Shown here: positions 1-6,804 of the stretch, piece after piece
Numbering within the stretch: the stretch's first letter is position 1
Layout: every line of letters begins with the position of its first letter
Source: Candidatus Electrothrix marina
GTDB taxonomy: Bacteria; Desulfobacterota; Desulfobulbia; Desulfobulbales; Desulfobulbaceae
Length of the DNA stretch: 7,071 nt
Assembly (NCBI GenBank): GCA_004028495.1
Contig: MTKS01000076.1
Span: forward strand, 1-7,071
Direction of reading: 5' to 3'
The notes under the pieces: model-generated
What the model was told of the DNA's origin: nothing
The model's input: only the letters and a program-made list of their open reading frames with translations
Database searches by the model: none
Program-made: the position numbers and the translations under genes

Positions 1-1
1 A

Positions 2-492
2 AAGAGCTGGAAGGTTGTCGGCTGGTCCATTCCGGCAGCGATTCTCCTCTCGCTCGTTGTCATCGGCTTTCGGCAAGGAGCAGGGGAAGCCGGGGCCAAT
101 GCTCTGTACTGGATCCTGGCGAACGGGATACCTTCAGCCATCGGCGCAGTGATCGCCTTTGCCCATCCCGCCACGATTCTTTCCGCCTTTGTTGCAGCCC
201 CGATCACCAGCCTGACCCCGGTCATAGGAGCCGGTTATGTTTGCGCCTTTGTCCAGGTCATGACCTGCCCCCCTGTAGTGAAAGAATTCGAAGGAGTGGC
301 CAATGACATTGTTACCCTGCGCGGATGGTGGCCAACAAATTGCTTCGGGTTTTCTTGGTCTTTATGATGACCGGTTTCGGTTCCGTCATCGGCACCTGGG
401 TCGGAGGGTGGAGAATTTTTTCCAATTTGTACAGAATCTTGCTTCAGATATTCTCCGAATTATCCGTTTGGATCCTCAACCTGTTCGCCTAG
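2..492 (+). pseudogene. TraB/PrgY (TraB/GumN-like) family membrane protein, 3' part, with an apparent frameshift
   Basis: This is the C-terminal portion of a TraB-domain membrane protein; its 5' end lies left of the window. Reading from base 2, a hydrophobic stretch is followed by the family hallmark: WILANGIPSAIGAV, then AFAHPATILSAFVAAPITSL, then an ITSLTPVIGAGYV run and DIVTLRGWW. Family members continue with a basic N-x-hydrophobic segment and a last membrane helix. That continuation is present (NKLLRVFLVFMMTGFGS, then IGTWVGG) but in the -1 frame starting at base 334, ending at TAG 490-492. In the original frame the protein ends early at TGA 365-367. One missing base around 326-334 (for example GGTGG(G)CC) would restore G-W-W-A-N-K-L-L. 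The family includes enterococcal PrgY and is thought to act on peptides or as a metalloprotease-like membrane protein; the exact role here is unknown. It is either a recent frameshift or a sequencing error, since the downstream part is well preserved. Confidence 0.
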
Positions 493-541
493 CCGCCCTA
501 TTTTCCGCAACTTCCCCGGTTTTCACCAGAGGAGATTCATC

Positions 542-570
542 GGAAAGAGCCGAACTTCTCGGCTCTTTCC
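542..570. terminator. Perfect 12-bp hairpin between convergent genes
   Basis: The arms 542-553 (GGAAAGAGCCGA) and 559-570 are exact reverse complements around a 5-nt loop (ACTTC). The hairpin sits between the stop of the TraB-family gene (492) and the stop of the last cytochrome gene (589), exactly where a shared terminator is expected. On the + strand it is followed by a pyrimidine-rich stretch (CTCTTACCTT and on), which is a weak U-tract. On the minus strand no T-run follows, so termination in that direction would be non-canonical. The rest of 493-588 holds nothing else that I can see. Confidence 0.7.
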
Positions 571-588
571 CTCTTACCTTAACCCCCC

Positions 589-1974
589 TTATTCTTCTTT
601 CGGTTCCCCTTCTTTTTGTTCCTGTGATCCCCATGTGCTTATGATATTAATTATCTTATCTTTCTCCTGCGAAGAAAGATAATTGGGATCACCGGTGCTC
701 TCCACCATGCTGTTGACAATATCCGTCCATTCCTCCTTATTCCTCTCTACCCGCTGGATTCGCTCCAGATCATGACAGACATTACATTTATTATCAAGCA
801 AAGGATCGACGTTCTCTGATATATCAGGATGAAGGGCTCCCATCCTGCTGCTCTTACTCGGCTTGCGGGTACTGAGAAAATGAATTATATCCTTCTTCTC
901 CTGTGGAGTCAGAAAATTCGGGTCGCCGGTTATCTCCACCATACTGTTCACTGTTTCAAGCCACTGCGTTTCGTCCTTATGCACCCGCAAAACTCTGTCC
1001 AAGGCATGACAACCGGCACTGCATTTAAGCGCGACAAGGGCTTTGATCGCATCCGGAGGATTTTCGGCAACCTTTTTCTCAGGCGGTTTCTCCGGCTGCC
1101 CGCTCTGCCTGATATTAGTTAAAAAATAAATAATATCGACTGCCTCCTGATCAGTAAGAAAATCAGCATCACCATTGGTTTTGGTCATCCTGCCCACAGT
1201 CTCGGTCCATTCCTGTCGACTCTTTTTCGCGCCGAAAATTCTGTCCAGATTATGGCAGATACTGCATTTCTGACTGACCAGGCTGCGCCCGATTTCCATG
1301 CGGAGCTTGTCTTTTTCCTCACCCTGCCTTTTCTGCTGCTGCTGCACCAGATAACCGACAATCTGCTTCACATCAAAATTCGTGATATTAGGGTAATCCA
1401 GTTCCGCCATCTTATGAATGGTATGGGTCCAGGCGACATCAGATTTATAACTTTGGTACACCCGCTCAAGACTATGGCATTTACTGCATTTTCTGTTGGT
1501 GATTTTCTGCCCGATTTCCACGTTCAGGATCTCGTCGTCCACATCGGAGAGAACCGAATATTTAAAATCAGAGCGATGAAGTGCATAATAGCCGGCTGTT
1601 ATACCGGTCAGGCCGAATGAAAGACCGAAGATAGCCAGACCCAACATGATCAGCTTCGTGCTGAGCTGGGCATGCCTTCTGGCGATCACCACTTTGATCA
1701 TAATCAAGGGGACAAGAAGCAGCGCCAGAATAATATGAATCATTGCCCGGGCCGGGAGTTCCTCCTGAAAACCGCCCGCCTTGATCACCATGAAGACCAG
1801 CATCGCCGCGAAAAGAACAAGAAACAGATATCCGAGAACGCGATGCACAAGTATCCAGCCTTTTCTTCTGGGGCTGTCCCGGACCTTTCCGGTCATTTCC
1901 AGCATGATAAGGACGGTTACTCCGCCGATAACAACCAACAGCGTTGCTAACATTGATGAAAAATGGGGATGCAT
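589..1974 (-). CDS. Membrane-anchored tetraheme c-type cytochrome, PscC-like modules (paralog A)
   Basis: A 461-residue protein. Four hydrophobic helices lie at about residues 5-27, 42-64, 77-97 and 106-130. The loops after helices 1 and 3 are basic (K30, R32, R36, R37, K38; R99, R100, K107) and the loop after helix 2 is acidic, so by the positive-inside rule both ends are periplasmic, as c-heme attachment needs. Four heme modules follow: CSKCH (163-167), CSICH (237-241), CSAGCH (318-323, CX3CH) and CNVCH (397-401). In each, a Trp lies 15 and a Met 22 residues after the His (W182/M189, W256/M263, W338/M345, W416/M423), so Met is the likely distal ligand. Modules 2-4 also share a T-x-Q-E / S-S-Q-E helix and a II-x-F-L-type end. 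The start ATG 1974 has AAGG 8 nt upstream, inside the end of the preceding gene (5-nt gap), which suggests translational coupling. Likely role: electron transfer between the membrane and periplasm. Module 1 recalls PscC cytochrome c-551; quinohemoprotein amine dehydrogenase heme domains are an alternative relative. Confidence 0.88.
   Translation of the reverse strand: MHPHFSSMLATLLVVIGGVTVLIMLEMTGKVRDSPRRKGWILVHRVLGYLFLVLFAAMLVFMVIKAGGFQEELPARAMIHIILALLLVPLIMIKVVIARRHAQLSTKLIMLGLAIFGLSFGLTGITAGYYALHRSDFKYSVLSDVDDEILNVEIGQKITNRKCSKCHSLERVYQSYKSDVAWTHTIHKMAELDYPNITNFDVKQIVGYLVQQQQKRQGEEKDKLRMEIGRSLVSQKCSICHNLDRIFGAKKSRQEWTETVGRMTKTNGDADFLTDQEAVDIIYFLTNIRQSGQPEKPPEKKVAENPPDAIKALVALKCSAGCHALDRVLRVHKDETQWLETVNSMVEITGDPNFLTPQEKKDIIHFLSTRKPSKSSRMGALHPDISENVDPLLDNKCNVCHDLERIQRVERNKEEWTDIVNSMVESTGDPNYLSSQEKDKIINIISTWGSQEQKEGEPKEE
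1006..1023 (-). other. CX3CH variant heme motif (CSAGCH), module 3 of paralog A
   Basis: The codons TGC AGT GCC GGT TGT CAT encode C-S-A-G-C-H at residues 318-323. There are three residues between the cysteines instead of the usual two. The flanking LKC...HALDRVLRV sequence and the Trp (+15) and Met (+22) after the His are the same as in the canonical modules, so a covalent heme is still likely. Confidence 0.8.
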
Positions 1975-1979
1975 AACAC

Positions 1980-3308
1980 CTACCTTGTTCTTTCCTTTTT
2001 GATCTGCTCGGGCGATTTGCCGGAACGGTCTCGGGTCATCCCCGGAGACTCCGGGGTGGAAGTGATCTTCTTCGGTTTCTCCGGAGGGAGACCTCCCTCC
2101 CTGATGCGGCCCTGAAAAAGTTTTTCCAGATCATGACATGATATGCATTTGCCGGAGATAAGCGTATGCACATCTTCCGGCAACTCCGAATTCACTGTTT
2201 TCCCCTGGAAAAGAGGCTGCTTCCGATGGAGCAGCCAATCAATAATAATATCCTTTTCCTGTTCGGAAAGGAACTCGGGATCACCGGTCATCGCCTCCAT
2301 ACTCTCAACAGTTTCTCTCCATTGCCGGGGATCCTTCTCCACCCGCAACACTCTGTCCAGAGCATGGCATCCTGCACTGCATTTACGGGCAACAAGAGCT
2401 TCAGCCATCTTTGCCTTGCCCGAAAGCTTGCTCTGCATCCTGCCGCCCTGCCGACTGCTGAGAAACAGAATAATATCGTTTTTTTCCTGCGGAGAAAGAA
2501 AATTTGAAACGCCGAGAAATTCAATCATATTATCGATCGTCTCTTCCCATTCCTGTGCTGTCTTGTCCGCACTGAAGACTCTGCCCAGATCATGACATAT
2601 CACACATTTTCTGGAGATCAGATTTTTCCCGGTTTTTCGACGATCCGTACTCTTTTCTCTTCGTTGCTGCTCTTCGATCAAATAGTCCGTAATTCGCTCA
2701 ACATCAGCAGTGCTGATGTTGGGATAATCCAATTCCGCCATCCTCCGGACAGTCCGCTGCCAGCCTTTTCCATCTTTAGAACTCAAAAAAACCCGCTCAA
2801 GCGAATGGCATTTGCTGCATTTTATCCCCATAAGATTCTGATCCGATGCCATACTCCGAGGTGCCCATCGCAATCTTATCTCAGCTGCGGAACGAGATCC
2901 TGATGGATTAAAGATATAGTATCCTATTGTAACGCCGATCAGGACGAAAATGAAACCAAATATTAAAGTTCCTATTAAAATCAACCTGAAACTGCTTTGC
3001 ACATGCAGTTTTATGAGAAACAATTTGATGAGGATAAGAGCGAGCAGGAGCAATGCCAGCACAATATGCACGGCCTCCCAAACAGACATGATCCCCTGAT
3101 AATCGAACCCGCCGACATTATTCAGCAGAAGGGCCACGACCACGGCAAAAAGGAAAAAAAGGAGATAACCGAAAAGACGACTGATCCTTTTTTTGTATTC
3201 CTGTTGACCGGCTACTTTTTTCCCGGTCATTTCAATCAGTACAAGAACAGTGGCACCGGCAATAACCAGTAACAGGGCCACAAGCATGGATGAGAATTGA
3301 AAAAGCAT
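1980..3308 (-). CDS. Membrane-anchored multiheme c-type cytochrome, PscC-like modules (paralog B, shortened fourth module)
   Basis: A 442-residue protein starting at ATG 3308. This start aligns with paralog A (M-x-x-x-FSSML, then EMTGK at residues 26-30 in both). The frame is open further up to 3533, but that extension lies inside the preceding gene and is not membrane-like. No Shine-Dalgarno match is visible in the 19-nt gap, so translation may depend on coupling. Four helices (about 5-27, 45-64, 78-98, 107-131) with basic loops after helices 1 and 3 again place the hemes in the periplasm. Heme motifs: CSKCH (164-168), CVICH (235-239), CSAGCH (310-315, CX3CH) and CISCH (388-392). The first three have the Trp at +15 and Met at +22 (W183/M190, W254/M261, W330/M337). 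The fourth has neither: after CISCHDLEKLF the chain turns into a basic, Pro/Lys-rich tail (about 400-442). It is a tandem duplicate of paralog A with a degenerate last module; probable periplasmic electron carrier. Confidence 0.87.
   Translation of the reverse strand: MLFQFSSMLVALLLVIAGATVLVLIEMTGKKVAGQQEYKKRISRLFGYLLFFLFAVVVALLLNNVGGFDYQGIMSVWEAVHIVLALLLLALILIKLFLIKLHVQSSFRLILIGTLIFGFIFVLIGVTIGYYIFNPSGSRSAAEIRLRWAPRSMASDQNLMGIKCSKCHSLERVFLSSKDGKGWQRTVRRMAELDYPNISTADVERITDYLIEEQQRREKSTDRRKTGKNLISRKCVICHDLGRVFSADKTAQEWEETIDNMIEFLGVSNFLSPQEKNDIILFLSSRQGGRMQSKLSGKAKMAEALVARKCSAGCHALDRVLRVEKDPRQWRETVESMEAMTGDPEFLSEQEKDIIIDWLLHRKQPLFQGKTVNSELPEDVHTLISGKCISCHDLEKLFQGRIREGGLPPEKPKKITSTPESPGMTRDRSGKSPEQIKKERTR
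2040..2100. repeat. Two short inverted repeats in the tail of paralog B
   Basis: CCCCGGA-GAC-TCCGGGG spans 2040-2056 and GGAGGGA-GACC-TCCCTCC spans 2083-2100. Both are perfect 7-bp stems with 3- or 4-nt loops. They lie within the codons of the Pro/Lys-rich tail that replaces the end of the fourth heme module, just upstream of the start of paralog A. They could fold in the mRNA; function is unknown. Confidence 0.55.
2364..2381 (-). other. CX3CH variant heme motif (CSAGCH), module 3 of paralog B
   Basis: The codons TGC AGT GCA GGA TGC CAT encode C-S-A-G-C-H at residues 310-315. It matches the variant motif of paralog A at the protein level but differs at three synonymous third positions (GCA/GCC, GGA/GGT, TGC/TGT). 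The motif has therefore been kept while the DNA drifted. Confidence 0.8.
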
Positions 3309-3327
3309 AAAAAATGCGTTAATCAGG

Positions 3328-4662
3328 TTAGGCCGGTTCAACACCGGTAATTCGCGCCAACTCGGAATGCAGGGCCGCCAAATCCGTTCGATCAAGATCA
3401 TGGACAGAATCTCTGCCGCAGCTGCGGGCAACGGACTGCACGTCCTCTGTCGCGGCCTTGATAAACCGGGCAATGCGGGCCGCCCCCTGCTCCACATCAA
3501 GCCGCTTGCGCAGTTTTTTATTCTGGGTGGCAATCCCGTGCGGACAATTACCCAGGTGACATTGGCGAAGATAGGTACAACCTAAGGCTATCTTTAAGGC
3601 CCCGCCCATGTACACGCCCTCCGCTCCGAGAGCAAGGGCCTTGGCAACATCTCCGGCATGACGGATACCGCCCGCCGCAATCAGGGTCACCCGATGAAAC
3701 AACTCCTCCTGCCGGAGAAAGTCGGCAACCCTGGGCAAGGCATAGACCAACGGCAGCCCGACATGGTCCTTCATGGTAACGGAGGCGGCACCGGTTCCGC
3801 CTTCACCGCCGTCAATGACCAGCACATCAGGAATATATTTCTGCTTAAAAATCGCCTCCAGATCCTCCTCAAGATGTCCCCCGGCTATTTTCACCGCAAC
3901 GGGCTTTCCCTTGGTGAGTTCACGGAGTTCAAAAATCTTTTCCGAAAGCTCTCCGGAACCTCGGATATCCGCATGGACTGCAGGAGAAATCGAGGCTTTT
4001 CCTATGGGAATTCTCCGGGCAGCCGCAATATCAACGCTGACATTTGCTGCGGGTAACCGCGCCCCTGTCCCCGGATGAGCACCCTGAGCAAGCTTGATCT
4101 CCACCATATCCGCCGATAACAGCCGCTCCTTTGTCACTCCGAAACGACCCGGAGCATACTGCAAAGTAAGATATCGGGCAAGCTCCCGCTCCTCATCCAG
4201 CATCCCCCCTTCTCCGGTATTGGCGATGGTTCCCGCCTGAGACGAGGCCAGGGCCAGGGCCATCTTGGCTTCTTTGCTTAATGCCCCGTACGACATTGCG
4301 GCACTGAGAATAGGTGTTTTAAGAATAACAGGCTGTTGAGCCGACTTCCCGAGCACGAGTTCCGTTGTCACCTCAATCGTCTCGGAGAGCGGCAACCTGG
4401 CGATCACGGCGGGACGGAAAATCAAATCATCCATATTCAGAAAATTCCTTGATGACCCCTTGCCTTCGCAAAACGGTTCCCCTGTCTCCGCCATTGCCTT
4501 GATCATCCGCACCGTCCTGATATCCATATTCCCCGTTTTATCCCGATCAACTGTCGTACAGTCCATAAACAGATCAGCCGCAACATTACACATCGGACAA
4601 AAATGAAAATCAAGGCCCCCTGAATGCAGATAACCGCAGACTGAACAACGATAGGTCTTCAT
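3328..4662 (-). CDS. Rubredoxin-domain / FMN-binding glutamate synthase core protein
   Basis: A 444-residue cytoplasmic protein with no signal or membrane helix. Residues 1-32 form a short rubrerythrin-style rubredoxin domain, with CSVCGY (C6, C9) and CPMC (C22, C25) as iron ligands. The rest is the synthase (FMN and Fe-S) domain of glutamate synthase: AAMSYGALSKEA (121-132), GEGG (150-153), KLAQGAHPGTGARLP (190-204), DGGEGGTGAA (284-293), GGIRHAGDVAKALALGA (331-347), and C362-x5-C368-x4-C373 followed by PHGIATQ, the 3Fe-4S motif. Full GltB subunits (about 1,500 residues) add an N-terminal glutaminase domain and a C-terminal beta-helix. Neither is present, so ammonia release from glutamine cannot happen in this chain; it resembles the short archaeal-type enzymes. 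It may make glutamate from ammonia or from a partner, or be an FMN oxidoreductase taking electrons through rubredoxin. ATG 4662 has GGAGGA 8 nt upstream. It lies between the activase gene (63 nt) and cytochrome B (19 nt). Confidence 0.88.
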   Translation of the reverse strand: MKTYRCSVCGYLHSGGLDFHFCPMCNVAADLFMDCTTVDRDKTGNMDIRTVRMIKAMAETGEPFCEGKGSSRNFLNMDDLIFRPAVIARLPLSETIEVTTELVLGKSAQQPVILKTPILSAAMSYGALSKEAKMALALASSQAGTIANTGEGGMLDEERELARYLTLQYAPGRFGVTKERLLSADMVEIKLAQGAHPGTGARLPAANVSVDIAAARRIPIGKASISPAVHADIRGSGELSEKIFELRELTKGKPVAVKIAGGHLEEDLEAIFKQKYIPDVLVIDGGEGGTGAASVTMKDHVGLPLVYALPRVADFLRQEELFHRVTLIAAGGIRHAGDVAKALALGAEGVYMGGALKIALGCTYLRQCHLGNCPHGIATQNKKLRKRLDVEQGAARIARFIKAATEDVQSVARSCGRDSVHDLDRTDLAALHSELARITGVEPA

Positions 4663-4670
4663 CAGGAATA

Positions 4671-4676
4671 TCCTCC
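4671..4676 (-). promoter_or_regulatory. Ribosome binding site of the rubredoxin/glutamate synthase gene
   Basis: GGAGGA on the minus strand, 8 nt before ATG 4662. It supports this start, which also places the rubredoxin cysteines right at the N-terminus. Confidence 0.75.
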
Positions 4677-4678
4677 GA

Positions 4679-4690
4679 CGCTGATCAGCG
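4679..4690. repeat. 12-nt perfect palindrome in the 63-nt intergenic gap
   Basis: CGCTGATCAGCG reads the same on both strands and lies directly upstream of the GGAGGA ribosome binding site. It is too tight for a stable hairpin loop, but could be a dyad binding site or chance. I see no clear promoter in 4663-4725. Confidence 0.4.
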
Positions 4691-4725
4691 CAGGAAATAT
4701 CAACGAAAAATTCATACGCCTTGTC

Positions 4726-6738
4726 TCACTCCTTTTTATTTTCTCTTACGCGCTGCGCAATACCGGGAAACAGGCCGAGATCAGTATGAGGCAGAAACAT
4801 CGAGGCCATATACTGATCTTTGAAACCGGGAACTTCTGAAAGTTCAAAACCGGTCATTTTCCGAACTGCCTCGACAACATCCCTGCGAATATGGTTGGAG
4901 AGTTCACACATCCAGCTTCCTGCCAAGGAACCGTTTCCCAGGTACAGGATCTTGTCCGGGTCGACTTCCGGAAGCAGGCCCACACTCATTGCACTGTCCA
5001 GATCGATATAAGAGCCGAATCCGCCTGCCAGAATGATCCGCTCCAGATCACTCACCTGCAGACCGACCTGCTGGAGCACAGTGGTAATTCCGGCAAAAAT
5101 AGCCCCCTTGGCCCGAATAAAATTCTCAATATCCACTTCGTTGATCACAATATCATGGTCTGCGGCGCACTCATCCTGCCAAGCCAGGACATACTCCTGC
5201 CCGCTTCGTCCTTTGCGGATACGAGGGTGATCCAGCGGATTGAACTTACCGCTCTGATTGAGGACACCGTGCTCAAACAGGGTCGCCACGATAATCAGCA
5301 GCCCGGAACCGCAAATCCCTATGGGAGCCTTGCCTCCCTCAGTGATATTCATCGGCTCCAGGGTTTCCGGATTCAGGCTGAAATCGCTGATCGCTCCTTC
5401 CACGGCCCGGATTCCGTGGGTAATGCCGCCGCCCTCAAAGGCCGGACCGGCTGAACAGGCTGCGCAGGCCAGCCAATCCCGGTTGCCGATGACGATTTCC
5501 GCATTAGTCCCCACATCAATAAATAAGGTCAACTGTTCTGAGCGGTACATACCTGAAGCCATGACCCCGGCCACAATATCTCCGCCCACATAGCTGGAAA
5601 TGGAAGGATAGACCAAGGAGGCGCAGGTATCTGAAAGATCCAGCCCTATCTCCCGAGCCCGAAAGGAAGGAAAAAAGGTACTGGTCGGAACATAAGGAGC
5701 ACGACGGATACTGCTCGGATCCAGGTGCAGGAGCAGATGGGTCATGGTGGTGTTCCCGGCAATGGAGACTGAGTTAATTTCGTCCCGCGCCACTGGGAGT
5801 TGATCCAACCGATCCAGCATCCTACCTGATAACCTATCTGGCAAGGCAGTCGGAGTCTGAACTTTAGCCAACATTTCAGTGATGAGTCGGTTCATAGCCT
5901 CAATCACCAGATTCTGCATCACATCCAGCCCTTCCGGCTTTTCAGCATGAATGATCCTGGAGATCACATCCTCGCCGTAACTCATCTGGGGATTATAACA
6001 GGAGGCCTCGGCAAGAAATTTCCCTGTTTCAAGATCAATGAGCACCCCGTAGACTGTCGTCGTCCCGATATCAAAAGCCAGCCCGAAATTCCGATGACAT
6101 TGATAACCCGGTTGAATATCCAGCAGCCGATATCGCGCCCCCTGATTGACCGGCACCTCCAGGGTGGCTGTGGCCTGAAAATTGTCCCGACGCAAGGCCT
6201 TGCCCAGTTTCCGGAGAAACACCAGACTCTTCAGCTCACATTTTCTGTTGTACTGTGCTGACAGCCCCTGCAACAGGCGACCGGCATCCGCCCGATTATC
6301 GTGACCGGCCGGCGGGGAAAGCTCGATACAGACTTTCTCAACAGAGGGAAACCAACCCCCTTCCTGTTTAAGCTCCTCCATATCAAAGACATGCCTGCGT
6401 GCATGATTCCGCTGCGGAACAGCCGTGCCCAATCCTCCGCGCCGACTGCTTTCCTCCGGGATACGTACGCTGACATCTTCACAGACCCGGGCACTGCATG
6501 CCTGCCGGTATCCCTGCTCATAGGACGCAGCCGGTATCTTTTCACTTTTTCCGCCAAGAACTCTTCCCTGCTCAACAACAACCCGGCATTTACCGCAGAC
6601 TCCGGCACCGCCGCAGGAGGCATTTACGTGCAGCCCGGCCTTTCTGGCCGCTTTCAGCAGTTCGGTCCCGGCCCGAACCCTGCTTGTCCTCCCGGTCGGA
6701 AGAAAGGTGACTGTATACTCCTGCCGCTCGTCCCCCAT
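4726..6738 (-). CDS. 2Fe-2S ferredoxin / ASKHA-domain ATPase (RACo/RamA-like reductive activase family, DUF4445-type)
   Basis: A 670-residue cytoplasmic protein. Residues 1-95 form a plant-type 2Fe-2S ferredoxin domain with C42, C48, C51 (CGGAGVCGKC) and C81. A linker (about 100-215) leads to an ASKHA-fold ATPase region: FDIGTTTV (222-229), IAGNTTMTHLLL (326-337), YVGGDIVAG (383-391), FIDVGTNAEI (406-415), CSAGPAFEGGGI (428-439), GICGSGL (474-480) and ILAGGFGSYID (569-579). In characterised relatives, such proteins use ATP and low-potential electrons to reduce the inactive Co(II) corrinoid of methyltransferases back to Co(I). No corrinoid protein or methyltransferase is visible here, so the true partner is unknown. 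The start is taken as ATG 6738, because GGAGG lies 7 nt upstream; the in-frame TTG at 6741 would leave only 4 nt. Length is close to that of known members. It is the first well-supported gene of the minus-strand run. Confidence 0.9.
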   Translation of the reverse strand: MGDERQEYTVTFLPTGRTSRVRAGTELLKAARKAGLHVNASCGGAGVCGKCRVVVEQGRVLGGKSEKIPAASYEQGYRQACSARVCEDVSVRIPEESSRRGGLGTAVPQRNHARRHVFDMEELKQEGGWFPSVEKVCIELSPPAGHDNRADAGRLLQGLSAQYNRKCELKSLVFLRKLGKALRRDNFQATATLEVPVNQGARYRLLDIQPGYQCHRNFGLAFDIGTTTVYGVLIDLETGKFLAEASCYNPQMSYGEDVISRIIHAEKPEGLDVMQNLVIEAMNRLITEMLAKVQTPTALPDRLSGRMLDRLDQLPVARDEINSVSIAGNTTMTHLLLHLDPSSIRRAPYVPTSTFFPSFRAREIGLDLSDTCASLVYPSISSYVGGDIVAGVMASGMYRSEQLTLFIDVGTNAEIVIGNRDWLACAACSAGPAFEGGGITHGIRAVEGAISDFSLNPETLEPMNITEGGKAPIGICGSGLLIIVATLFEHGVLNQSGKFNPLDHPRIRKGRSGQEYVLAWQDECAADHDIVINEVDIENFIRAKGAIFAGITTVLQQVGLQVSDLERIILAGGFGSYIDLDSAMSVGLLPEVDPDKILYLGNGSLAGSWMCELSNHIRRDVVEAVRKMTGFELSEVPGFKDQYMASMFLPHTDLGLFPGIAQRVRENKKE

Positions 6739-6745
6739 CAAATTG

Positions 6746-6750
6746 CCTCC
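6746..6750 (-). promoter_or_regulatory. Ribosome binding site that sets the activase start
   Basis: GGAGG on the minus strand is 7 nt before ATG 6738 and only 4 nt before the alternative TTG 6741. It therefore favours the ATG. Confidence 0.7.
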
Positions 6751-6804
6751 GCTGCGTACTTCCTGTTCTTTAAGAAAAAATCCCGGTCAAGCAAAATACT
6801 ATGC

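Noticed and set aside
1672..1950. Plus-strand open frames opposite the cytochrome genes (also 829-1122, 1252-1620, 2143-2595, 2592-2903, 2997-3272)
   Set aside because: They are antisense to strongly supported coding sequence, carry no recognisable motif, and arise from the composition of the opposite strand.
589..1974. Cytochrome b561-type identity for the membrane anchor
   Set aside because: The HRVLGY of helix 2 in paralog A is suggestive, but that His is not kept in paralog B, so the b561 ligand set is not supported.
1980..2123. A frameshift hiding a complete fourth heme module in cytochrome B
   Set aside because: I read the two other frames after CISCHDLEKLF. Neither gives the Trp/Met pattern, so this is a replaced tail rather than a simple frameshift.
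3309..3533. N-terminal extension of cytochrome B up to 3533
   Set aside because: It lies almost wholly inside the glutamate-synthase-core gene, has no membrane or cytochrome character, and the start at 3308 aligns exactly with paralog A.
6231..6623. 130-residue frame on the minus strand within the activase gene
   Set aside because: It is a shadow frame of the ferredoxin/linker part of the activase and shows no motif of its own.
6739..6741. TTG start of the activase
   Set aside because: The adjacent ATG at 6738 has better spacing (7 nt) from GGAGG.
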